Positions 11,100 through 22,681 of a DNA stretch of 64,000 nucleotides are shown one piece after another; position 1 is the stretch's first letter; each line of letters begins with the position of its first letter. A model generated the notes under the pieces. That model did no database searches and was not told the origin of the DNA. It worked only from the letters and a program-made list of their open reading frames with translations. The DNA is from Heracleum sosnowskyi. Lineage: Eukaryota; Streptophyta; Magnoliopsida; Apiales; Apiaceae. The position numbers and the translations under genes are program-made. The DNA lies in NCBI GenBank assembly GCA_030848705.1, contig JAUIZM010000012.1:1173001-1237000 (forward strand), in the 5' to 3' direction.

Positions 11100-11290
11100 C
11101 CCCCGAACACTAAAACTAAACTAAAAAAACTCACACTCTCACAAATCTCTCAGTCTACCCCCGACTGAATCTCTCTCTCGTCTCTCACCACCACTACCAC
11201 CACTCACCACCACCACTACTCACCACCACCACCACTCACCTCTACTCTACTCACCTCTGTCCTGCTCTACTCACCACCATCACCGCTCAC
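11100..11290 (+). promoter_or_regulatory. CT-rich and (CAC)n leader-like tract
   Basis: A CTCACACTCTC stretch leads into imperfect CACCAC trinucleotide repeats at about 11190-11285. It precedes the captured exons on the same strand and resembles a plant 5' UTR, perhaps captured with them or belonging to the element's own promoter. No conserved start codon follows. Confidence 0.3.
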
Positions 11291-11942
11291 CATTAATCTG
11301 CTCGTGTCCAAATTGGGAAGCTTTAATTTGGGTCTTCTGCACGAATATGGTCTTCTATGTTATTTCTAGGGTCTTCTCTACTGAAATTGTTAAGCTTTCA
11401 TTTGTTTTTTTTTTAAAATCAAAACCCTAATTTTTTAAATTGGGGGTTTTTAAATCGAAATCCTAATTTCTTAAATTGGGGGTTTTCATTTACTTTGATG
11501 TATTTGATATACCCCTAATTATTTTGAATTTGTTTTTTTACACGACCTCTATCACTTGGTTGTGGTTGTGGCTGTTATTTTAGGTACTTTTATAATTTTG
11601 AATTTCTGAAATGTGTTGTTATATTATATGATTTTTGTATGTTATTTACGCCTTCATATTGTAAGCCATTTGGTTGTGAATTTAGACTTGGCTCTTTATA
11701 AATCAAAAGGTTTTAGCCCGGAATTTTCGATTTCAAGAAGCAGAAGAACTTCTTGAAAAGGTAGAATTATTCATTTATATCAAATGATCAATGTGTACAA
11801 GATGTTGAGGGTTCGAGTCACGAATGGGTGTGTACAATGTACAAACACTTCTAAACCTTTCGAGAAAAATTTAATGAAAATGTTTAAGTAAAAGGGTCAT
11901 TTTGTGATTATATGAATGTTGCTGATGAATTGTGTAATGTGC

Positions 11943-13288
11943 AGTGTATAAATTTTTGGCCAGAAGATGGGAGGCCTTATGTGGCACTTGGAAAGATATA
12001 CAACAAACAATCCATAACAACTGAAGATAGAAGTGTGTATGAGAAAGGTTGTCAGGCAACTCAAACATTTCTAAGACCAATGTCTTTCTTATATTTTCAA
12101 AATTGTAGGGTTGCAACGGAACTACGTGAGAAAGGAATATCAGCATACCTGCACTGTATGCTCATTGCTTTTGTTCTTGGAACTGGAATAGATCCTCGGC
12201 TTTTGGCATTTAACCCAGGTGCTAGCATTTAAAACATTTGATTTTGTATAGAGTGAAACTAGTAGCTGACGGAATGAACAAAATCATTATTAATAAATGA
12301 TTTTGTATTCTGTTAAAAAAAGAATGATAAAAGTAGTTATATTGGGTAGTAGATAATAATTATGAGCCTATTTTATTTAGCAAAAATAAAATATGCTTAT
12401 AAGCCTATTTCTTTATAGTTGCGTACAGTTGGAGAATATATAGGAGCCCATATCGTAGATGATTTACGGCAAGGGTTTGTTGCCTATCTTATATTAAAAT
12501 ATATATTTCATAAATTTAATTATTTGTTAGTAAGAGTTTTCTAAGAATAAAGTCTTGTGCTTGATTGTAGGCCTGGGCACAGGTTGAAGCTCAGCAAGGC
12601 AACTTCCTTATGTAATCCTAAATAGGTTTGCATGGCACATGTGGGGAGTGTTTGAAACTAATCAGGGAAATATTGATCAAGAAAGAAAACTTCTAAAGAT
12701 ATGTCATGCACTAAATCCAAGAGATCCTGTGTTTCTTCAAACTCTTGCCTTACTTGTGTGGATTGTAAAACCTCGTTTAGTACATTGTTCTAAATTTGTT
12801 CATTGCGATCTTTTTAGCTCTATTTTGCATCTTAGAGTGCATAAGTCATAGAATCTTAACTTGTTTTAATACAGGCTTGGGGATGGATGGAGTGGAAGGA
12901 AGGAAACATAGACACACCTAGGGAACTATACCAAAAGCATTGTCAATAAATTCAGCCAGCGAAAGTGCTGCTCGCTCTCTTCAGGCAAGGGCAACTTAGA
13001 GCTTGTTTGATTTGTTTTCTATTGGTTCTTACAATATGAATTCAGGGTGGTGCTAGTCTTTAAGCAATTACACATTGTCTGACATGAAAAGCTGTATTTT
13101 TAATTCACAGGCCTGGGGTGTCTTAGAACAGAGAGCTGGCAATCTATCTGCAGCTAGAAGGCTATTTAGATCTTCACTTAATATAAATTATCAGAGCTAT
13201 GTAACATGGATGACATGGGCATCACTGGAGGAAGACCAGGGGAATGCTATACGTGCTGAGGAAATCCGTGACCTCTATTTCGAGCAGG
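11943..13288 (+). pseudogene. HCF107: Captured HCF107 (HAT/TPR-repeat RNA-processing protein) exon fragments
   Basis: Plus-strand exon remnants bounded by AG and GT carry HCF107 text. 11943-12067 has FWPEDGRPYVALGKIYNKQS. 12571-12610 has AWAQVEAQQGNF. 12625-12765 has WHMWGVFETNQGNID then CHALNPRDPVFLQTLALL. 12875-12986 has AWGWMEWKEGNID. 13112-13288 has AWGVLEQRAGNLSAARRLF then SYVTWMTWASLEEDQGN. HCF107 is a nuclear-encoded chloroplast protein that binds psbH leader RNA through half-a-TPR repeats (established knowledge). Here whole repeats are missing. One HAT segment is deleted between LALL and VWI near 12758. A one-base loss near 12940 shifts frame in the ELYQK segment. Introns are retained, so capture was at DNA level. 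It cannot encode a working protein. Confidence 0.85.
12107..12222 (+). pseudogene. Unidentified exon-like piece next to the HCF107 fragments
   Basis: After a TTGTAG acceptor-like site the frame reads VATELREKGISAYLHCML, then IAFVLGTGIDPRLLAF. It does not belong to HCF107 as I know it and I cannot name the source. It may be a second captured gene piece in the same transposon. Confidence 0.3.
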
Positions 13289-14479
13289 TATACACCAACA
13301 TAATTTTTTATGTTATTTAATCAATGTCAACACCAGACACTAAACTGGTTAATTTGATTATGATTAACAAACTCTATTGCCAGGTTTAGGTCTACGTGAA
13401 TAGATTCAATAACCGAAAGATATCAATGATCAAAAGAACAATGTGACAAATATTATGTAATAGTAGGATCACAAAGTGTACAAAACGATCATGCGTGAAA
13501 TAAACCAGGGTCTAGTTGTACAATAACCTTTATCAACCCCACTGCAATTATTATTTTGTTGGATTTGTCAATTAAAGGCTTTTACCCTACACATATCTAT
13601 GCTTTTCTTGGATTATATTGCAAGGATGTTGTTGAGCAAAGTATGTGATAGAGTTTGTAAAGTAAAGGCTTTATCCATAGCTAATCTTGAGGATAACAAT
13701 TCACAATTTGAATTATTTAGATTAGTGAGATAAACCAAGTAAGGAGATGTCAGAGTGGATTGTAGAATGCAAGGTGGAAGTGTTAGTGGATAATATTGAA
13801 TAGTGTTATCTACAATACTGTAGATTGCATTTGATTTCCATTACATGAAAGAAACTATCAATGATACATGATTGACTTTTGCTACAAAGGTGTTCGTCTT
13901 TGTTTTTATAATGGGTTACTTTTGAATTATAAAGGTGTAGTTTTCATTTTTGATTAATTGTGTTTGCTTGAATTATTTAGTGGCTGCCGAAGGCTCGGGG
14001 GACGTACGAGGCCCAGCTTGACGAAGTACGTATAGAGGCTCTCTGGTTCATCCAAGAGTACATCTGATTGCTTGTAGTACTTCAGGTCTCTTTAAAATTA
14101 AGTGGTAAACATTTGGTTAACAACTTGTAAACTTGAAAACTGCTTGAAAATTTGGTTACTAGTTTGGTTGTGCACAAGGTTAAGTTTCTTGTGTCTTGAC
14201 AGTTTGGTATGCTTCTTAAGTGATGTTGTAATTTCCAATGGTGTAGACAGTTCTGCAAATGCTTTGTAGTTACCAAGTGTGTTTTGTCGATTGAATATTG
14301 ATGGACGTGTAGTTAATTTTGCTGAATGATGATGATGGATTTGTGGTTAGTTTTGCGGATTGATGTCTTGATGGTTGGATGTATTTTCTGAATGGTGCAA
14401 TATAAATGGTTGGATATATATTGTGAATGGTACATATTTTAATTTTTTTTACGCTTGGAAAGACAACGGTTTATTTAAT

Positions 14480-15057
14480 ACAGGCTCAGAAACTAATGTC
14501 TAATGGTAATAAATACATCAAATTTTTTAACAAATACAGATATCTAAGACCTAAATATACATCAATATTAATGTGGCAGATGTCTAACACAAAGATATAC
14601 ATCACATTTTTTCTGCAATATGTGATGTCTAAGAAACAAATAGAAATCACATTTTATTTATAAAATCTGAAGTCTAAAACCAAAACAGACATCAGACCAA
14701 AGTGATGTCTAAGAGAAGAATATAAATCACTTTTTTTTGTAAAAACTGATGTTTATGAGTTCATTACACATCACTATAAAGAAAGAAACGATGTGTATGT
14801 GAAAAATCACTTAGTGTGTTATATGTTTTCTAGAATATAACGCAAGTAATTTGTTTATAAAATTAATTATATCTAACATATTTTATAAAAAATTGTAGCA
14901 TAGACATCCTAATTTAAGTTATAATCGATGTGTATGTAAGTACAGACATCAGTTTCTGGCCGATCTCTAAGATAGACATCACCGACAAAGACATCGGTTG
15001 GCAAACAACATAGACATCGGCCAGAAACCGATGTCTATTGACCCTTTTCTTGTAGTG
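14480..15057 (+). repeat. 3' subterminal repeat array of the CACTA element
   Basis: At least ten degenerate units of the type TGATGTCTAA / AGACATC appear in both orientations and become denser and cleaner toward the end. They mirror the 5' array and support the element boundary. Confidence 0.75.
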
Positions 15058-15060
15058 CTA

Positions 15061-15341
15061 CATAATTATACAAGATTTATTTACTTTAAATTCTTTAGCT
15101 TCATCCAGGGTTCGATTCCTTACAACTACGTAATTATACAAGATTTATTTATTTACTTTAAATTCAATAGTTTCATGGAGCGTTAGATTCTTTGCAGCTA
15201 CGTAATCATACAAGATTTATTTATTTACTATATTCTTTATAAGCAAAATAATGTGAAAATGGCGCGCGGTACTAAAGTACCAAAGTATCAAATTTGGTTA
15301 TCACTTAACCCGGGTTCGATTCCTCGCAACTACATAATTAA
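15061..15341 (+). repeat. Local tandem repeats of the CACTA target site
   Basis: Three degenerate copies of a roughly 70-bp unit (ACTACRTAATTATACAAG, then ATTTATTTACTTTAAATTC) follow the element. They end in the second copy of the SINE-like repeat at 15234-15341, which contains the uninterrupted target junction. Confidence 0.6.
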
Positions 15342-15499
15342 CGCTTTCCGTTCCCCGAGATTTAAAAACTACTAGTATTAATAAGCTTATTAATAATTTA
15401 TTAATACTAATATTTTAATGTCGACTTATGCTCGGCCCGTGTTAGGCACGAGTTATAAGCTAATATATATTAATGGTAATTGTCTATCTTAAATGGGAG

Positions 15500-15914
15500 T
15501 GTTGGAACCAGTTTTCTTCGGGTCGGACTCCAAGAATCTCTTCGAGTCGACCTGCCAAAAGAGAAGAATGCGAGGGGTTTGTCCCCCGATTCACCTCCGG
15601 TGTGAGAATCAGTTAGAGGTTCCGGTAAGGTTTAAATGAACGTGCAAGTATTTGTGTATGTAAAAAATGAGTATTAACCTGAATATGAAACCTGTTATGT
15701 GCTTTTATAGACACTTTGGCACCGGCTCGCCCGGATTCTTCGGTGGTAACCGCCCATATACGTGGTCCTGTTCTTCCGCCTGAGTAGTCGGGCGACTTGG
15801 TCAAGCAACAGTCAGATCCAACGGACCTAGCCGAAAAAGTGGGCTGTAACCGTTCGGCCCAATTATTACTCGGTCCAATCACTATTCGGCCCAATTTCAG
15901 TTGGGCCCCCAACA
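15500..15914 (-). mobile_element. Solo LTR, 415 bp
   Basis: The plus strand runs TGTTGGAACC... to ...GGGCCCCCAACA, matching the TG...CA ends of an LTR. Flanking five-base sequences are GGGAG (15495-15499) and GGGAA (15915-15919), a target duplication with one mismatch. A TATAAAAG motif on the minus strand near 15703-15712 suggests minus orientation. No internal region or second LTR is nearby, so this is probably the product of LTR-LTR recombination. Confidence 0.6.
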
Positions 15915-15919
15915 GGGAA

Positions 15920-17108
15920 GATAATTGAAAAATGCTCGACTTCAAGAGGAGGCTTACACCGAACCTAGTATTGTTGTCTGGCCCATCATAGCAGGGCCTA
16001 GTTCACCAGATTTTAGCTACACAGCCATCAACCCTGCTAAAGGTGCTTTCCAAATCCAATTTGCGGCATTACTACAAATTCGATAGTTCGACACTTGTAA
16101 GACACAAACATAAAATTTTCTGGAACACGACGTAAGAGAACGTTAATACGATAAGCACCCATGTTCTGCAGCGTCATATATTACAAATAAAGAGATAAGA
16201 CCCATTAGACAACACAACTAATAAGACCCGAAGTATAAGATGAGGTTATCACCATAACCATAATATTAAGAGACAATTTGAATTAACTTAAAAAATGTTA
16301 CTTATAACTTAAAGTACAACTTCTTCGCTTTAAGCTAAATATGATATTTTTAACTTTAAGTTAGATGTATCTGTTTGGCTAATTTTACTTAAAAGTGAAT
16401 TTATTAGAAATTTTTTGACTAAAAAGATAAAATTAATATTATTTAAACATTAAGTAGAAGTATAAAACACAAATACATGCAAAGAATAGAACATCAGTTA
16501 AAGCGACTCAAATATATAGAGTTCAATATGAGAAAAAAAAGGTTGTAAAAAAAAATATCTCGAAGGTACTTAAATGTTTGGAACTAAAACTAACTTTAAG
16601 CCGAAGAGTTTAAGAGTTTAAATGTTTAAGAGTTTAAGAGTTTATGAGTTTAACTTTAACCATTACTGTGTGTCTGATGGTTTAGTGGCAAGTGGCATTT
16701 TAAAAAACCTGAATTTTTCATTTGGGATCGTCTGATGATCTGTTGTCATTCAATTTTTATATTTACATGCTGCTTTGCTAGTTTTTCTCTGGTAACGTTG
16801 TTAGCAGAGTTTTTTGATTGGCAAAGGAAACCTGCGATTTTAAAACCAGGATTCAAATTATCTATCGTAAGTGTGTAACTAATCACTTTGTAATAATAAT
16901 AAATGAAGAAAATTTCATGAATACCTGTTTTGTATGTTCGTGTTCTCGATCGAGGCCGTCTTTCATCTTCTCGTGGAAAGCATAAAAATAGTGTAATTTC
17001 TTTTCTGGAGATGAAAATGACATTAAAATGGATGACTTTACTTGATATTCATCATACTTATGTTTTTATTTATTAGTACATGTTTGATATATGAAATATG
17101 CATCTTAT
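15920..17108. other. AT-rich intergenic DNA
   Basis: No gene recognised. Around 16605-16660 a TTTAAGAGTTTAA motif repeats several times. The remainder is unremarkable. Confidence 0.4.
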
Positions 17109-17139
17109 TATCACTACAAGAAAAACGGCCAATTATGAC

Positions 17140-17660
17140 GGAAAAATTTACACTGAAATCGTCGCAATTGGCCCAATTACGACGGAAAATTTTCGTCATT
17201 TTTGCTCAAGTCTTAAGTTCGGATTTTCGTCACAAATATACATTTCGTCTTAAGTTACAATTTTCGTCACAAGTATGAATTTCGTCTTAAGTTCGCATTT
17301 TCGTCACAAGTACAAATTTCGTCTTAAGTTCGCATTTTCGTCACAAGTATAAATTTCGTCTTAAGTTCCAGCAATGTTCGTCATAAGCTCAGAAGCAGGA
17401 CCCAGTTTTACAATACAATAATAAATTTTTTACGACGTAAAAAAGTGTCGGAAGTTCACAACTTAAGACGGTTTTCTGTCGTAAATTAAAAGTTGGGACC
17501 CACTTACCCAGAAATTCGTCATAAGTTACCCAGATATTCGTCATAAGTTTCCCAGAACTTCGTCATAAGTTGCCCAGAAATTCGTCATAAGTTACCCAAA
17601 ATGAATGAACATTCGTCGCAAGTTACCCAGAAATTCGTCATAAGTTGTACTGCCCAGAAA
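17140..17660 (+). repeat. Left subterminal repeats of the second CACTA element
   Basis: At 17220-17380 a unit of about 38 bp built on TTTCGTCTTAAGTTCGCATT recurs. At 17510-17650 a unit of about 24 bp, ACCCAGAAATTCGTCATAAG, recurs. These are likely transposase or accessory-protein binding arrays. Confidence 0.75.
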
Positions 17661-17973
17661 TAGCATTATATTGTTTTTTCAATTTCCAGCCATTTTCGGC
17701 TTCCAAATTAAATCCCAGCCTACATACAATCAACCACCACAATCTACATACAATCCAACACTACAATCTACATACAATCAAACATGAATATTTGTAACAA
17801 GCATCCACGCAATTATACGAATCCAAATGCAAATTTACATAAATATTATCATAAATCCTTATCCGACCACACAAGAGTAAACATAGATAATGTTAACTTC
17901 TACAACACAACTTTAGTTCAGAACATGGCTTAGATTATCTTACAAGCATTCATATTCTCAAATAAATTAATAC

Positions 17974-20900
17974 TCAGCCCCTGATTGTAGGACCACCATG
18001 ATATACGTGAGGCATAGCACTCATATCATGGTCTTCATCAGATTCAGTATCCTCGCCATCGGGGTCTCCATCGTCGACATCGTCATCATCATCGGCCGGG
18101 GCCTTCCCCTAAAATGTACAGAAAATAAAGGTTGTCACATACATTCATAGTAAATCAAATAAACCGATGGCAAAGGCTGCGCCAAATGAAATAACATGCA
18201 TTTAAAACTGCCGTACAAGTATATATTCGTTTGGGCCTTAATACATTAATATTCCAAGCCACCCTGGGGCATTAATATATAGGAGTAGTAATATTTCGAC
18301 TAAAATAAAAACCTTTAATACTCCTTTTATGTGGATAACTATGCATGATTAAAAAAACAGATAATAATAATGTATTAAAAAACAAAATCTTGTCATCAAT
18401 GACACATCTGAGAGCATTTCGTGGGCTTGTAGGTACGAATGAACCTAGATCAGACTTTAATCAGTCAAAAATTCCCACATTTGTGTAAACACATAAATTA
18501 AGTAACTATTAAACTAAATATAGTAAAATAAGTGATTTTACCCATGGACCTGATAATTTTCAAGCTTCCCAAACGAAAAATAAATAATGTACATTTGCCA
18601 AGTGTACACTGAATAACTGCATGACTCTCAAATAATGTGAACTACAAGATCAGCATGCCAAGAACTTTTTAAAAAAAACAAAGGGTTAGAAATAGTAAAC
18701 ATGATACGCCTCATCACTAACACAATTAATTTGATGACTTTCCTACTACACAATGAAAGAAGTTCATTTGTCTCGTCAAACACATGTATATGAACAAATT
18801 TAAAATTTAAAGAAGTTGTTGTGTATTTAATAAATTACCTTGTTTTGCAACCATGAAGCTAAATGCGCCTTTAATATTGCATCCATCTCAGTATCACTCA
18901 ATATATGTCCATTTTGATTACGAACCTCTTCTTCGAACATACTGAAAAAGTGATCATTTCATGTTAGTGCATAATATTTAAAAGTGTTAAAAATGAAAGA
19001 AAATATTTGAATGCTTACGTGATATAAGGTGCCAATTCATGCATATTAGTGAGAACGTAATGTGCTGCAACGTGTAGGGAATCTGAATCTAAATTATAAC
19101 CGGTACATGCTCCCAAGAGCTCTACTGGATATGTGAATGCCTCCAGTTTATTTAGATCCCGTGAGTGATCATCCACCACATTTCGACCTAGCAAGTTGTG
19201 TGTTGTCTCAACTCCAGACTCGAAGTACATGGAACAGAAATGTGTCAACTCTTCATGTACATACTTTTCTGCAATGGAACCTTCAACTCGTGCTTTGTTC
19301 CCTACTTTCTGTTTCATTTTCCGTTGTAGCCTTTCAATGTTATACATCCACCGTGATGGGACAGGGCCGCCAAGTCTGCACTCTTCAGGTAAATGAATGG
19401 GAAGATGCTCCATTGGATCAAACATGGCTGGAAAGAATTTATTTTCTAAAGTACAAATGATCCCAGCTATGTTTTTTTCCATTTGCCTCAAATTTGATTC
19501 GAGTAGTGTAGTTGAGCACAAGTCTTTGAAAAATTTTGAAAGATCACAAAGTACTTTGTTTATATCATCTGGAAGAAGTTCACGAAATGCAGAAGGCAAC
19601 AACTTTTGCATAAATACGTGACAATCATGGGACTTCATGCCTTGGAATTTCAGTTGAGGTATCTTACAACATCTCTTCAAGTTTGATGAACAACCATCTG
19701 GGAGTTTCAATCGATGCACCCATTTACATAACAATTTCAGTTGATCTCGGGTGAGTTCGTATCTAGCTCTAGGCCTGTGTTTACCATTCATCCATAGCTC
19801 TTGCTTGATGCCCATTGCTTTTAAATCATTTCTTGAGTTTGTGGTATCCTTTGTTTTGACACTACAGAGAATAGTATGAAAAATGTTTTCAAACACATTT
19901 TTCTCTGTATGCATGACATCAATGCAGTGACGCAGACGCAATGAATCCCAATATGGCAGGTCAAAGAAGCTAGTGACATGTGTCCAGTTGTGTGAATCCC
20001 CAAATCCAATTGCCCTTTCATTGCTGTGTGGTTTCCCAGGTGGTGGAAAAGTGATACCGGCAATCATGATACGAACACTCCGACCTTTTCGTCGAATGTT
20101 TCGGCGTTTGTCTAGGAATCCCTTATGTAACCCATAAAAACTGGACTTCTTGCTGTGTGGTAGTTGCTTAGCTTTGACATCACCCATACAAACATGACAG
20201 GCCATCTTCCCATGGGTTGACCACCCACTGACCATACCCAGTCCGGGAAAGTCACTGATAGTCCATAGCAAAGCTGCACGCATCATGAAATTAGTCTTCG
20301 TAGAAGTATCAAATGTTTGCACACCAACTTGCCACAAATTAAAGAGCTCATTAATCAAAGGCCTAAGATAAACATTCAGATTCCTCACAGGATCATTTGG
20401 TCCGGGTACTAGTAGTGTCATGAACATGTATGGCTCCTTCATGGACATGGTATGTGGAAGGTTGTATACAAGTAGTACAACAGGCCAAACTGAGTATACA
20501 GTAGAAGTAACATTGCTGTACGGGGGAAATCCATCAGTTGCAAGACCAAGTCTAACATTACGAATCTCTGCTGCAAAATCCGGATAGTTCTTGTCAAATT
20601 CCTTCCATTCTTCTCCATCTGCAGGGTGACTAAGGACCCCTTCAGCCACTATTCTATTCTTGTGATACTTCATATGCTCAGCTGTGTGGGTACACATGTA
20701 CAAACGCTGTAGACGAGGAGTGATTTTGAAATATCTTAAGATCTTTTTCGGAATGGTATCGCTCCCGCCATTAGTTGCAACTTTGTATCGGCTCAACTCA
20801 CAATACTTACAATTTTCCAAATCTTTATCATCACCATAGAACAACATGCAATCATTCTCACATGCATGTATTTTTTCGTATCCCATGTTCAGCTTCTTGA

Positions 20901-21510
20901 CCATCTTCTTCACATCATAATAATTAAAAGGAAGCTTATGCCCCTCCGGAAAGACATCTCCAAGTAAAAGGAGCAGCTCATCAAATGCCTTATCACTACA
21001 TTTATTATGATTCTTCCAATGTAGTAATCTCGTAACAAACTTCAGTTGCGAGTACTTGGTATTGCCCGGATATATTGGTTCCCCGACGCTATTGACATTG
21101 TCTAAAAATTTAGCCGCTTGCTCGTTCGGGTCCTCGTATTGGCTATATTCCTCTCTAAAATCTTCTCCTCTAAAGGCATCCCTCAACATTTCATATTCAT
21201 CAAACACATTTTCACGATCAATCATTTCTTCATCTCTCGACCCACTTTCTTTTTCATGATAATGCCATACGGTGTAACTCTCAAGAAAACCGGTTGCAAA
21301 TAAGTGGAACTCGACATCGGAAACGAGTTGAATGAGTTGATTCCTACATGTATTACACGGACATCTAATTAAAAGTTCCGGATTATTCGGATCCTTACAA
21401 TTTCTTTTTGCAAATGCCAAGAAATCTTGAACCCCTTTAGTGTATTCATCCGTGAAACCATAACAACCGGGTATAGTTCGTTTAGAGATCCAACTAGTAT
21501 CATAAGACAT
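17974..21510 (-). CDS. Tnp2-type CACTA transposase, three exons, 909 residues
   Basis: Read as complement of 17974-18108, 18839-18941 and 19019-21510. The long exon starts with an ATG at 21510 and is open for 830 codons. Order of domains: the transposase-associated domain (WISKR near residue 7, CPCNTCRN near 57), the tnp2 domain with LLVYNLPH near 353 and ISDFPGLGMVSGWSTHG then CHVCMGD near 440, RHCIDVMHTEKNVFENIF near 530, and a DUF4218 region from about 635 to 775 ending GVETTHNLLGR. The donor GTAAGC after 19019, acceptor TTTTCAG before 18941, donor GTAATT after 18839 and acceptor TTTTAG before 18108 keep phase throughout. Exon 2 encodes EEEVRNQNGHILSDTEMD. Exon 3 is an acidic Asp/Glu tail ending at a TGA. 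No stop or frameshift interrupts it, so it may be active. The exon structure is my inference from splice sites. Without splicing the protein would end at residue 831. Confidence 0.88.
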
Positions 21511-21779
21511 CTACAAATATAAAAAAAAAATATACAAATCAATAACACAAGTGCACACACATATATATATTGAACATGTTATGAACTTAAAACAAATCAC
21601 ATATATATATGCATTAAAATAAAATAGAGGAATTTAAAATTGAATCCTTACATTGATGATTGTTGTTATTTTGGTTGCTATGTAATTACAAATGATATGA
21701 AGATGTGTTTTTGTTGAAAAGAAGGAGTGGAATAATTAGACTAGGAAATGAGGCAGTAGCTGATGGATTGTACACAGCC

Positions 21780-22670
21780 TAATTTACGACGGAATTTAGA
21801 TTCCGTCATAACTTTATTTAAAAATATTATTTTAAACGGCTAATGGTGGAAGGATAAGAAATGAGGGGCGGATTTCACAGATGCTAATTTACGACAAAAT
21901 AAATTCGTCGTAAGTATACTTACGACGAAATTTTCGTCGTATATTCAGCTCGGAAAACGACGTCGCTTCCCTTATGCAAAATTTATAATTAAATCTAATT
22001 TCGGAAAAATATTATAATATTAACATTCCGACGAAAAAACCAATCCGTCGTAAGTGGACACGACGGCGTTTTAATTAAAGCACACACTGGCTAATTTACG
22101 ACAGAACAACTTCGTCGTAAGTATACTTACGACGAAAGTTTCGTCGTATATTAAGTTACGAAAACGACGTCGCTTCGCTTATGCAAAATTTATAATTAAA
22201 TCTAATTTCGGAAAAATATTATAATATTAACATTCCGACGGAAAAGCAAATCCGTCGTAAGTCGACACGACGGCGTTTTAATATAAGCACACACTGGCTA
22301 ATTTACGACAGAATAAACGTCGTCGTAAGTATACTTACGACGAAATTTTCGTCGTATATTCCATTCAGAAAACGACGTCGTCTTCTTCTGTGCAAAATTA
22401 ATATAATTTGTAATTAAATCTAATTACGAAAAAATAATAAAATATTTAACTTCCGACGGAAATTCAAATCCGTCGTAAGCAAATACGTCGACGTTTTAGC
22501 TGGCTTACTGTTTTTCTTTTTTTTTAATTTCGAAAAAGTAATAAAGTATTCAACTTGCGACGAAATAATTTTTCCGTCATAAGTAATTGTGACGTAAGTT
22601 TAATTTCCGTCGTAAATAAGGCGCGCCCAACTTTCCGTCATAAGTTTTCCGTCGTAAATGGCCAGATTTG
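21780..22670 (+). repeat. Right subterminal tandem repeats, period about 207 bp
   Basis: Three tandem copies begin at the motif GCTAATTTACGACA near 21882, 22090 and 22297. Most copies contain the perfect palindrome CGTAAGTATACTTACG and a following CGACGAAATTTTCGTCG-type palindrome. The tract forms the 3' subterminal region of the CACTA element and the probable promoter side of its minus-strand transposase. Confidence 0.8.
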
Positions 22671-22681
22671 TTGTAGTGTAT

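Larger units (their letters stand above)
10890..15057 (+). mobile_element. Non-autonomous CACTA element carrying gene fragments (Pack-CACTA)
   Basis: The left end reads CACTACAAGAAAAAGTTCAA. The reverse complement of the right end reads CACTACAAGAAAAGGGTCAA, and both continue into TAGACATC. The 3-bp target duplication CTA is perfect (10887-10889, 15058-15060). The host sequence CTCGCAACTA joins CATAATTA across the insertion, and the same uninterrupted junction exists at 15324-15341. Length is 4168 bp. There is no transposase, so movement would need a related autonomous element in trans. The interior carries degraded HCF107 exons in plus orientation. Confidence 0.92.
17112..22678 (-). mobile_element. 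CACTA element with an intact-looking transposase
   Basis: The left end reads CACTACAAGAAAAACGGCCA. The reverse complement of the right end reads CACTACAACAAATCTGGCCA. A perfect 3-bp target duplication TAT flanks it (17109-17111, 22679-22681). Length is 5567 bp. Both ends carry arrays of TTACGACGAAA/TTTCGTCGTAA motifs. One spliced Tnp2-type transposase gene lies on the minus strand. No second gene of the TnpA kind is obvious, which is usual for short plant CACTA elements. It is not the direct partner of the element at 10890, since only the outermost 13 or so bases agree. Confidence 0.93.

Noticed and set aside
19137..21303. Several plus-strand frames of 60-107 codons
   Set aside because: Antisense shadows of the Tnp2 transposase exon.
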